A DNA stretch of 6,142 nucleotides from Chloroflexota bacterium (GTDB lineage Bacteria; Chloroflexota; UBA6077; JACCZL01): positions 1-6,142 of the forward strand of contig JACCZL010000128.1 in assembly GCA_013695975.1 (NCBI GenBank), in the 5' to 3' direction. This document shows, piece after piece, positions 1 through 5,555 of this stretch. The translations under genes and the position numbers were made by a program. Under the pieces are notes generated by a model. That model saw only the letters and a program-made list of their open reading frames with translations. It made no database searches and was not told the origin of the DNA. How positions within the stretch are numbered: the stretch's first letter is position 1; every line of letters begins with the position of its first letter.

Positions 1-541
1 AGACCGGCTCGAGCGATCGGTGCGGCTCGGGCGGCAGCGCAACGCGGATCGGGTCGCGGGCCCGGACCTCGCCGCCGGCCAGGACGATCCCTATAACGCC
101 GGCCTTGCGGACCAGGTTGCCGCGCTCGTCGCGTCCCAGCGTCGCTGCCAGCAGGCCCGATCGGAGCCGATCCAATTGGCCGCAAGGATTCCGCAAGCCG
201 GTCACCCCGACCACCGCCGTGTCGCCCAGGTGCAGCCGCGTGCCGGTCGGCAGCCCGAGCAGATCGACGCCGCGGGTGGTGACATTCTCGCCCATCTGCC
301 CGGCCGACTCGAAGAAGCCGGCGGCCCGCAGCTCGTCGTGCAGCTCGGCGTGGATCAGATGTACCTGGCGCAGGTTGGGCTGGGTCGGGTCGCGTGCCAC
401 CCGCGAGCGATGCTTGACCGTCTCGCCCAGATGCGCGTCGCCCTCGACGCCCAGTCCGGTCAAGAGCCGGATGCTGTCCTGATTGGACTTGCTCAAAATG
501 TGCGTCGCGCCGCGGCTCACCGCCGTCACGACCCCGCCCAT
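1..541 (-). CDS. MOSC domain-containing protein (3' end off the window)
   Basis: The minus strand stays open from an ATG at 541-539 to the left edge, giving 180 residues with no stop, so the C-terminus is missing, probably by only a few residues. The translation reads as a MOSC domain. It has GLGVEGDAHLGE (residues 29-40), NLRQVHLIHAEL (56-67), GQMGENVTTRGVDLLGLPTG (81-100) and the signature GLRNPCGQL (115-123) with the conserved cysteine at C120, followed by RKAGVIGIVLAGGEV (145-159). MOSC domains occur in molybdenum-cofactor sulfurases and in small stand-alone proteins. The family is tied to sulfur or metal-sulfur transfer and C120 is the expected sulfur carrier. The substrate of stand-alone members is mostly unknown. 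The start is supported by AGGAG at 555-551, 9 nt upstream. The first 16 nt overlap the end of the HicB-like gene, so the two are probably co-transcribed and translationally coupled. Open frames on the plus strand here are shadows. Confidence 0.88.
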   Translation of the reverse strand, partial: MGGVVTAVSRGATHILSKSNQDSIRLLTGLGVEGDAHLGETVKHRSRVARDPTQPNLRQVHLIHAELHDELRAAGFFESAGQMGENVTTRGVDLLGLPTGTRLHLGDTAVVGVTGLRNPCGQLDRLRSGLLAATLGRDERGNLVRKAGVIGIVLAGGEVRARDPIRVALPPEPHRSLEPV

Positions 542-720
542 CGGCCTGCGCTCCTCTCTTGGATCTCGGACGGGCTCGCGGTCTCGAAGAAAAGCTCGAG
601 AGCCTCGATGAGGTTCCGCCTGGCCTCTCCAATGGTGTTGCCTTGACTGGCGATGTCCAGCTCGGGACAGAGCGCGACATAATCGTCGTCCTCACGCTCG
701 ATCAATGCCGTGAACTGCAG
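526..720 (-). CDS. HicB-like antitoxin-family protein, orphan and possibly degenerate
   Basis: A 64-residue HicB-family reading frame ends with TGA at 528-526. Its core is typical: FTALIEREDDDYVALCPELD followed by IASQGNTIGEARRNLIEALELFFETASPSEIQ. HicB proteins adopt a partial RNase-H-like fold and normally neutralise the HicA mRNA interferase encoded beside them. Two things are odd. First, homologues as I recall them begin with Met at the position where this frame has CTG (720-718, giving LQFTALIERE). The only in-frame ATG (855) lies inside the 3' end of proS and would add 45 unrelated residues. GAGG at 731-728 sits 7 nt before the CTG, so CTG initiation is possible. Second, after EIQ the protein ends in ERSAGRWAGS, where family members usually carry a longer Val/Thr-rich tail. 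No HicA-type frame is visible nearby, since the next gene encodes a MOSC protein. It is either a solitary HicB protein or a decaying remnant. The family is fairly certain; the start and functionality are not. Confidence 0.62.
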   Translation of the reverse strand: MQFTALIEREDDDYVALCPELDIASQGNTIGEARRNLIEALELFFETASPSEIQERSAGRWAGS

Positions 721-790
721 TGTTCGGCCTCGTGATCGCGGCTCTTGTGTGGTATGGATAGCTCGCTCAGTATCTGCCGCCTCAGTCGCG

Positions 791-2539
791 CTACCGAGCG
801 ACCGCCCAATCAGGGAGTTCGGCTCGGAGCAGCGCCTGGGCCTTCGAACCGACATCGGCGAGGGGGATCAGCTCGACAGCCTGGTCGCGGCGGAGCTTCC
901 ACTCGACTTTGCCCTCGGCGAGGCCCCGCTGGCCGACGGCGATCCGGAGCGGGATGCCGACCAGGTCGGCATCCTTGAACTTCACGCCGGGGCGCTCGTC
1001 GCGGTCGTCGAAGAGAACCTCGACGCCGGCCCTGGCGAGCTGGTCGACGACCTCTTCGGCCGCGCGGGCCAGCTCGGGCTCCTTGTCCAGGGTCAGGACG
1101 GTGGCCTGGAAGGGGGCGATCGAGAACGGCCAGATCATGCCCTGCTCGTCGTGGTGGAGCTCGACCGCGGCGGCCATGATCCGCTCCATGCCGATCCCGT
1201 AGCTGCCCATCACGAGGGGGACTTCCTTGCCTTCGGCGGTCAGGACGGTCGCGCCGAGGGGGGTCGAGTAGATGGTGCCCAGCTTGAAGATGTGGCCCAC
1301 TTCGAGGGCCTTGAAGACGTCGAGCGTCCCGTCGCAGCGCGGGCAGCCCTCGCCCGCGGCGACTGAGCGGAGGTCGGCGAGAGTCGCACCCCGGGCGAGC
1401 AGGTCGCGCCCGACGTCGACGCCGCGCAGGTGGAAGCCGTCCTCGTTGGCGCCGGTGACCATATTGGCCCGTCTCTCGAGCGCGCGGTCGACCAGGACGG
1501 TCGCCCCGGTAAAGTCGACGGCGCCGAGCGACCCGGCCTGCGCCCCCATCAGCGCGACGATCTCGTCGGAGCGGGCAGGGCGGATGTTGACGCCGGCGGT
1601 GGCCGTCTGGAGCTTGGCCTCGTTCAGGCTGTGGTCGCCGCGCACGACTGCCACGATCGGCTTGTCGTCGACCATGTACACCAGGGTCTTGAGCTGGCGC
1701 CTTGGGGCCACGCTGTAGGGTGGGCGGCCCAGGGCCTCGATCGTCACGACGCCGGGCGTGGGGAACTTCTCGGGCGACGAGCTGGTCGGGGGCTCGTCCG
1801 GCTCCTCGGGGATGCGTGATGTGGCCGTCTCGAGGTTGGCCGCGTAGTCCCGGTTGGGGCAGGCGGCGACGAGGTCCTCGCCGGCCTCGGTCCGGACCAT
1901 GAACTCGGCTGAGCCGCTCCCGCCCATCATGCCCGAGTGGGCCTGGACCATCACGAACTGGAGCCCGCAGCGGGTGAAGATCCGCTCGTAGACGCCGCGC
2001 TGATCCTCGTACGCCGCGTCCAGGCCGGCCTGGTCCACGGTAAAGGAATAGGCATCCTTCATGGTGAACTCGCGGGTCCGCAGGACGCCGGACTTGGGGC
2101 GCGGCTCGTCGCGGAACTTGGTCTGGATCTGGTACCAGACCTGGGGGAGCTGACGATACGTCCGTAGCTCGTCGCGGGCGATGGCGGCGAAGATCTCCTC
2201 GTGGGTCATGCCGAGGCAGTGGTCGCTGCCGCGGCGGTCTTTGAGGCGGAACATCTCGTCGCCGATGTCGAACCAGCGGCCGGATTCCTTCCAGAGGTCG
2301 GCCGGGTGGAGAGCTGGCAGGTGGAAGCGCTGGCCGCCGATCGCGTCCATCTCCTCGGCCACGATCGCCTCGATCTTGGTGAGGGTCCGCTTGGCGAGCG
2401 GCAGGTGACTGTAGCTGCCGGCCGCGAGCTGGCGGATGAAGCCTCCTCGCACCAGCAGTTGATGCGAGACGGCCGTGGCGTCGGCAGGGGGGTCTTTGAG
2501 CGTCGGGATGAAGAGCCGACTGTAGCGCGCGACCTGCAT
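791..2539 (-). CDS. proS: Prolyl-tRNA synthetase (bacterial type with INS editing domain)
   Basis: This class II synthetase activates proline with ATP and charges tRNA-Pro in the cytoplasm. From the ATG at 2539 it has 582 residues, close to the usual 560-590 of INS-containing bacterial ProRS. The N-terminal catalytic core begins QVARYSRLFIPTLKD, the family's normal N-terminus. It contains GMTHEE (110-115), the motif-2 region FRDEPRPKSGVLRTREF (142-158) continuing into MKDAYSF, and motif 3 VMGSYGIGMERI (443-454). Residues ~222-387 are the INS domain that hydrolyses Ala-tRNA-Pro, with LKTLVYMVDDKPIVAVVRGD (283-302) and GANEDGFHL (363-371). An anticodon-binding domain (~472-570) includes DDRDERPGVKFKDADLVGIP. 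A GTG at 2563 would add 8 residues that do not fit the family and overlaps the promoter, so ATG 2539 is preferred. No SD precedes it. A possible zinc knuckle has only three of four cysteines: CPNR (227-230) and CPRC (399-402). It follows the rhodanese gene by 80 nt. Confidence 0.97.
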   Translation of the reverse strand: MQVARYSRLFIPTLKDPPADATAVSHQLLVRGGFIRQLAAGSYSHLPLAKRTLTKIEAIVAEEMDAIGGQRFHLPALHPADLWKESGRWFDIGDEMFRLKDRRGSDHCLGMTHEEIFAAIARDELRTYRQLPQVWYQIQTKFRDEPRPKSGVLRTREFTMKDAYSFTVDQAGLDAAYEDQRGVYERIFTRCGLQFVMVQAHSGMMGGSGSAEFMVRTEAGEDLVAACPNRDYAANLETATSRIPEEPDEPPTSSSPEKFPTPGVVTIEALGRPPYSVAPRRQLKTLVYMVDDKPIVAVVRGDHSLNEAKLQTATAGVNIRPARSDEIVALMGAQAGSLGAVDFTGATVLVDRALERRANMVTGANEDGFHLRGVDVGRDLLARGATLADLRSVAAGEGCPRCDGTLDVFKALEVGHIFKLGTIYSTPLGATVLTAEGKEVPLVMGSYGIGMERIMAAAVELHHDEQGMIWPFSIAPFQATVLTLDKEPELARAAEEVVDQLARAGVEVLFDDRDERPGVKFKDADLVGIPLRIAVGQRGLAEGKVEWKLRRDQAVELIPLADVGSKAQALLRAELPDWAVAR

Positions 2540-2542
2540 GGG

Positions 2543-2575
2543 AGCCGAGTTATACCACGCCACGGTCGGCGTGAA
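2543..2575 (-). promoter_or_regulatory. Candidate extended -10 promoter of proS
   Basis: On the minus strand TGG-TATAAC (2557-2549) matches an extended -10 element, with five of six bases agreeing with TATAAT. A weak -35, TTCACG (2575-2570), lies 15 nt upstream. That spacing is short but tolerable with an extended -10. The predicted transcription start is near 2542, only about 3 nt before the proS ATG at 2539. This agrees with the absence of any SD there and suggests a near-leaderless mRNA. It is inferred from motif matching only. Confidence 0.45.
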
Positions 2576-2588
2576 CGGCTGGAGCCCC

Positions 2589-2613
2589 TCTGCTCAACCC
2601 GGGGGCGAGCAGA
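2589..2613 (-). terminator. Hairpin after the rhodanese gene, possible weak terminator
   Basis: A perfect 7-bp inverted repeat, TCTGCTC/GAGCAGA, encloses an 11-nt GC-rich loop (2596-2606). It begins 6 nt past the rhodanese stop codon (TAG at 2622-2620). No T-run follows on the minus strand, so it is not a classic intrinsic terminator. It may act as a 3'-end stabiliser or a partial terminator separating the dioxygenase-rhodanese unit from proS. Confidence 0.35.
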
Positions 2614-2619
2614 CCGCCA

Positions 2620-4197
2620 CTACGTCTCGTACTTCTTGCCGAGGGCCTCTTCCCAGCGGAGGTACTGGATCATGTCGGCGTGGGTACGGTTGGGGCCCAT
2701 CGGGACGACGTCGTCGGGCGGGGCCATCACGCCGGCGAGGCCGGTTTCGACGGGCAGGCCAGCTCCCCGCCAGGCGTCCATGCCGCCGGCCAGAGCCGAG
2801 ACGTTCTGATAGCCCAGATTCCGCAGCGTCGCTCCGGACAACAGGGCATTGCGGCCGTCGGCATCGCTCACGACGATCGGCGTGCCCAGGTCTGGCGCGA
2901 GCTCGGCGATCCTGAACTCGAGCCAGCCGCGCTGGAGCCAGCGGGCGCCGGGCACGTGGCCGAGGGCGAACTCGCGGCTCGTGTCGACGAAGATGACCGT
3001 CGGCCGCCGCTCACTTGACATCGCGACCGAGAGCGCCTCCGGCGTCACGGTCGCGACGCGTGCTCGCGCCTCGGCCAGGCCGAACGGCTCGACCTCGTTC
3101 GGGCCCCTCTCGAGGGGCAGGCCGTGTGCGGCCCACGCCCGAACCCCACCGTCGACGGCGTAGACGTTCGGAAAGCCCATCTGGCGGTACCAGGACGCGG
3201 TCACCGCCGCTCTCACGATGCCGTCGCAACAGAAGACGACCTGACCGTCCCGCACGGCGACGGCATCGTCGGCGCGCTGAACCGCCTGGCCACCGGGGAA
3301 CGACCAGATGCCGGGGATGTGGCCCTCAGCATACTCCCGTTCGGTGCGGACGTCGCTCAGGTAAACGGGTTGCTGTCCGGAGCGGCCGGCGAGGGCTCGG
3401 AGGTCGTCGATCCCGAGCATCCGCACCCCGTCTTCCCGGGCGACCTGCGCGGCGAACGTCTCGGCTCGCGCCCGACCCTCCGGCGTCGGCTCGGGCAGCT
3501 CCAGCCGCGACGCGCCGTGCTCGAGGTCCAGCCCGGCCAGGACCCAGCCAGAGGTGCCGTTCTTCAGGCTCACGACGTTCGGCAGGCCCATCCGCTGGAG
3601 GACTCGTGCCCCGATGATGCTCCGCGTTCGGCCAGCGCAGTTGACGACGACGGCCGCGTCCGGACGCTCGGCCTGGATGTCCGCGATCCGCAAGGCCAGC
3701 TCACCGCCGGGGACGCTCCGGCCGCCGGGGATGCAGCGGTCGCGATACTCCTCCGGCGTGCGGGTGTCGAGGATGACGACGTCATCGCCCCTGGCGAGCC
3801 GCTCGTGCAGCTCGCGGGCCTCGATCGTCGGGACGTGGTGGCGAACCTCGACCCTCTCGCCGAAGTCCTTACTGAGGACGTTCATGCCCCACTCGGTGGG
3901 GAAGCCGTCGCTGGCCCAGCGGTTGAGGCCGCCTTCGAGGACGTCGACGGTGCTGTAGCCCATCCGATCGAGCGTGTCCGCGGCCAGCGCGGCCCGCCGT
4001 CCATCGTCGTCGCAGACGACCACGCGGGCGCCGCCGAACGGGACGAGCCGCGCCATCCGAAATTCGAGCTGCCGCCGGGGCACTGAGCTGGCGCCGGGGA
4101 TGTGCGCGGCGTTGTACTCGCCGTGCTCCCGCACGTCGATCAACGCCAGGCTCACGCTCTCTTCGAGAAGACGGTGCAGCTCAGCGGGGACGATCAC
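2620..4197 (-). CDS. Four-domain rhodanese sulfurtransferase
   Basis: This 525-residue protein contains four rhodanese domains in a row, at about residues 5-103, 122-228, 258-364 and 384-486. Rhodaneses carry sulfane sulfur as a cysteine persulfide and pass it to a thiol or nucleophile. The hallmarks repeat: DVREHGEY, DTRTPEEY, DVRTEREY and DTSREF mark the domain starts, and a CxxxxR active-site loop appears as C62-DDDG-R67, C187-AGRT-R192 and C324-DGIV-R329. In domain 4 the loop is S444-DADG-R449, so the catalytic cysteine is serine, and the usual DxR is DTS. That domain is probably non-catalytic. There is no signal peptide or membrane segment, so it is likely cytoplasmic. The start is GTG at 4197, 3 nt after the dioxygenase stop. 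No good SD is seen, so translation is probably coupled. A short conserved-looking tail (YLRWEEALGKKYET) follows domain 4. Single and double rhodaneses are common; four in one chain is less so. Its partner and sulfur acceptor are unknown, but context suggests it handles the substrate or product of the adjacent dioxygenase. Confidence 0.93.
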   Translation of the reverse strand: MIVPAELHRLLEESVSLALIDVREHGEYNAAHIPGASSVPRRQLEFRMARLVPFGGARVVVCDDDGRRAALAADTLDRMGYSTVDVLEGGLNRWASDGFPTEWGMNVLSKDFGERVEVRHHVPTIEARELHERLARGDDVVILDTRTPEEYRDRCIPGGRSVPGGELALRIADIQAERPDAAVVVNCAGRTRSIIGARVLQRMGLPNVVSLKNGTSGWVLAGLDLEHGASRLELPEPTPEGRARAETFAAQVAREDGVRMLGIDDLRALAGRSGQQPVYLSDVRTEREYAEGHIPGIWSFPGGQAVQRADDAVAVRDGQVVFCCDGIVRAAVTASWYRQMGFPNVYAVDGGVRAWAAHGLPLERGPNEVEPFGLAEARARVATVTPEALSVAMSSERRPTVIFVDTSREFALGHVPGARWLQRGWLEFRIAELAPDLGTPIVVSDADGRNALLSGATLRNLGYQNVSALAGGMDAWRGAGLPVETGLAGVMAPPDDVVPMGPNRTHADMIQYLRWEEALGKKYET

Positions 4198-4200
4198 CGG

Positions 4201-4776
4201 TCAGCAATTGTCGAACTTGTCGCTGGCGAACCGCTTGACCAAGCCGGTCTCGAGGTCGTAACGGTAGCGTTCCAGGCCGACCAGATCCTTGCCGTAGACG
4301 TGGATCTCGAAGGTCGGGCGGTCACTGGGGTTGTTCATCGCATGGATCTCGTCGATCTCGGGGATCAGCAGCGAGACGTCGCCCGGCTTGACCAGCACCG
4401 ACCGGTCTTGCTCCAGCTTGACGTACTCGTCGTGCTCGTCGACCCGGCGGAACCGAGTCTCCTCGATCGCGTTGCCCATCACCCCGATCATGCCCCAGGT
4501 CTTATGGTCGTGCGGGCCGATGCGGTCGCCGGGCCCCCAGACGACGGCGCTGACGAAGAGGCCCTCGCTCCGATGGAGGGCGTAGCTGCCGTGGTTCGCC
4601 CGCTTGCCCGTGCCTGAGGGCCGCTGGAACTCTTCCGGCAGGGCGTCGGGGTTGCGGATCAATCGCTCCAGATACACCGAGCCGCGGTCGAACAACTGGT
4701 CTTGGCTCGGCCGGGTCGCCACCAGCTCCTGCATGTCGCCGACAAAGTCCTCCAGGGCGTATCGCGTCATCACCAT
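4201..4776 (-). CDS. Cupin-type thiol dioxygenase (cysteine dioxygenase family)
   Basis: This 191-residue protein belongs to the cysteine dioxygenase / 3-mercaptopropionate dioxygenase group. These are non-haem iron(II) cupins that add O2 to a thiol to give a sulfinate. The expected iron ligands are visible: H89 and H91 in GPHDHKTWG (87-95) and H145 in EIHAMNNPSDRP (143-154). The second-shell His-Tyr pair is H159/Y161 in FEIHVYGKDL. HDHxTWG with glycine rather than the cross-linking cysteine is the bacterial form. The residue that usually binds the substrate carboxylate (Arg in cysteine dioxygenase, Gln in mercaptopropionate dioxygenase) seems to align with S64 in NHGSYALHR, so the substrate cannot be named. 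ATG 4776 is chosen because AGGAGG lies at 4789-4784, 7 nt upstream. An upstream ATG at 4839 has no such site and would span the likely -10. The rhodanese gene starts 3 nt downstream, giving a two-gene operon. Family confidence is high; substrate confidence is low. Confidence 0.9.
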   Translation of the reverse strand: MVMTRYALEDFVGDMQELVATRPSQDQLFDRGSVYLERLIRNPDALPEEFQRPSGTGKRANHGSYALHRSEGLFVSAVVWGPGDRIGPHDHKTWGMIGVMGNAIEETRFRRVDEHDEYVKLEQDRSVLVKPGDVSLLIPEIDEIHAMNNPSDRPTFEIHVYGKDLVGLERYRYDLETGLVKRFASDKFDNC

Positions 4777-4783
4777 CGTGCCG

Positions 4784-4813
4784 CCTCCTAGTGGTTCACC
4801 TTCATACAGTATA
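4784..4813 (-). promoter_or_regulatory. Candidate -10 and strong SD of the dioxygenase-rhodanese operon
   Basis: On the minus strand TATACT (4813-4808) is a five-of-six match to a -10 box. It is followed by a predicted leader of about 25 nt and a full AGGAGG SD (4789-4784), 7 nt before the ATG at 4776. No convincing -35 is present at 16-18 nt, which may mean dependence on an activator. The SD is certain to the eye; the -10 is tentative. Confidence 0.45.
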
Positions 4814-4898
4814 GCTCGGATCATTTTGGGGCCGATCACGGGCGTCTACGTGGGGGACACGCGCTCCATGCTTCCCGAGCGTTGTCGCTGCCTGATGT

Positions 4899-4927
4899 GG
4901 GCTCGCGCATCGAGCCCGTGCGGGCTC
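4899..4927. promoter_or_regulatory. Three overlapping GGGCTC/GAGCCC half-sites in the divergent region
   Basis: GGGCTC (4899-4904), GAGCCC (4912-4917) and GGGCTC (4922-4927) are arranged so that the middle element can pair with either flank. The left pair extends to 7 bp (GGGCTCG/CGAGCCC, 5-nt loop). The right pair is 6 bp with a 4-nt loop. The element lies between the candidate promoters of two divergent genes, upstream of both predicted start sites. It therefore looks more like a DNA operator with repeated half-sites than an RNA switch. The GC-rich background lowers its significance. Confidence 0.3.
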
Positions 4928-4969
4928 CGGGGGCGAGTCGGACGCACGTATTCCTGGGAAGCGGGTAGC

Positions 4970-4999
4970 TTGCCGATAGCACAGGCCGGCAAATAGAAT
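4970..4999 (+). promoter_or_regulatory. Candidate promoter of the DUF302 gene
   Basis: TTGCCG (4970-4975) and TAGAAT (4994-4999) are separated by 18 nt, matching four and five of six bases of the sigma-70 consensus. The predicted start near 5006 leaves a leader of about 38 nt before the GTG at 5044. The inverted repeat TTGCCG/CGGCAA (4970-4975 and 4987-4992) spans the -35 and spacer, so a repressor site is possible. This is from motif matching only. Confidence 0.4.
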
Positions 5000-5043
5000 G
5001 CTGGCGCGGGCCTCAGGTCGCTCGCCAACAGGAGGGGGGCAAG

Positions 5044-5523
5044 GTGCGAAACGTCTGGATGGTCCTGGCGATGATCGCTCTGGTCGGGGTGATCGGAAGT
5101 ACGGTTGCGACCGCGCGTGCCGGGACGGTTAGTGGCTTGGTGATCGTTCAGAGCGCGTATAGCGTCGACGAGACGGCCAATCGGCTGCAGGGCGCGCTTC
5201 AGGCCGGTGGGCTGATGGTCGTCGCCCGGGTCGATCATGCGGCGAACGCCCAACGGGTGGGCAAGGTGCTCCGCCCGACGCAGCTCCTGATCTTCGGCAA
5301 TCCGCAGGCCGGCACTGAGCTGCTGCAAGCGGTCCAGACCGTCGGGATCGATCTGCCACAGAAGCTCCTGGTGTGGGAGGACGAGGCCGGGCAGGTCCAC
5401 GTCGCCTACAACGATCCGGGCTACCTCGCCCAACGGCACGGCATCGTCGGCGAGGACCAGACGTTGATGATGATCGGGAACGCGCTGAGCCGCCTGGTCA
5501 TGGGGGCGACGACCCGCGGCTGA
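5044..5523 (+). CDS. Secreted DUF302 domain protein
   Basis: This 159-residue protein begins at GTG 5044, with AGGAGG at 5030-5035, 8 nt upstream. Residues 1-26 are a signal peptide: MRN, a hydrophobic stretch from about residue 4 to 18, and a signal peptidase I site at A24-R25-A26 before G27. There is no lipobox cysteine, so the mature protein is probably periplasmic or extracellular. The rest is a DUF302 domain, recognised by GLMVVARVDHAANA (56-69), LRPTQLLIFGNPQAGT (76-91), GIDLPQKLLVWED (101-113) and AYNDPGYLAQRHGI (121-134). The biochemical function of DUF302 is not established. It is a small alpha/beta domain, often found as a single exported domain. It is the only rightward gene here, diverging from the dioxygenase operon and converging on the SRPBCC gene 32 nt away. 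No cysteines or obvious metal clusters are present in the mature part. Confidence 0.92.
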   Translation: MRNVWMVLAMIALVGVIGSTVATARAGTVSGLVIVQSAYSVDETANRLQGALQAGGLMVVARVDHAANAQRVGKVLRPTQLLIFGNPQAGTELLQAVQTVGIDLPQKLLVWEDEAGQVHVAYNDPGYLAQRHGIVGEDQTLMMIGNALSRLVMGATTRG

Positions 5524-5555
5524 GCGCAGTGTCGCACTCCCTCGGCCGGCGGCCC
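5524..5555. other. Short convergent intergenic gap
   Basis: Only 32 nt separate the two convergent stop codons. Two tiny dyads occur: AGTG-TCG-CACT (5528-5538) and GGCC-GGC-GGCC (5544-5554), each with a 4-bp stem and no T-run on either strand. I see no convincing terminator, so transcripts may run into each other or end by Rho. Confidence 0.5.

Noticed and set aside
20..646. 208-residue open frame on the plus strand
   Set aside because: Antisense to the MOSC gene and HicB-like frame. It has no recognisable domain and the opposite strand has a clear SD and MOSC motifs.
710..1366. 218-residue open frame on the plus strand
   Set aside because: Antisense to the proS C-terminal region. It is acidic and repetitive, as expected from the complement of a GC-rich gene.
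3124..4086. 320-residue open frame on the plus strand
   Set aside because: It lies entirely antisense to the rhodanese gene, whose four domains are unmistakable. The translation resembles no family.
4777..4839. Upstream ATG (4839) as start of the thiol dioxygenase
   Set aside because: It would add 21 non-conserved residues and include the probable -10 and the AGGAGG site, which instead points to ATG 4776.
5524..5555. Bidirectional terminator between the convergent genes
   Set aside because: Only 4-bp stems and no T-runs on either strand, so no better than chance in this GC background.
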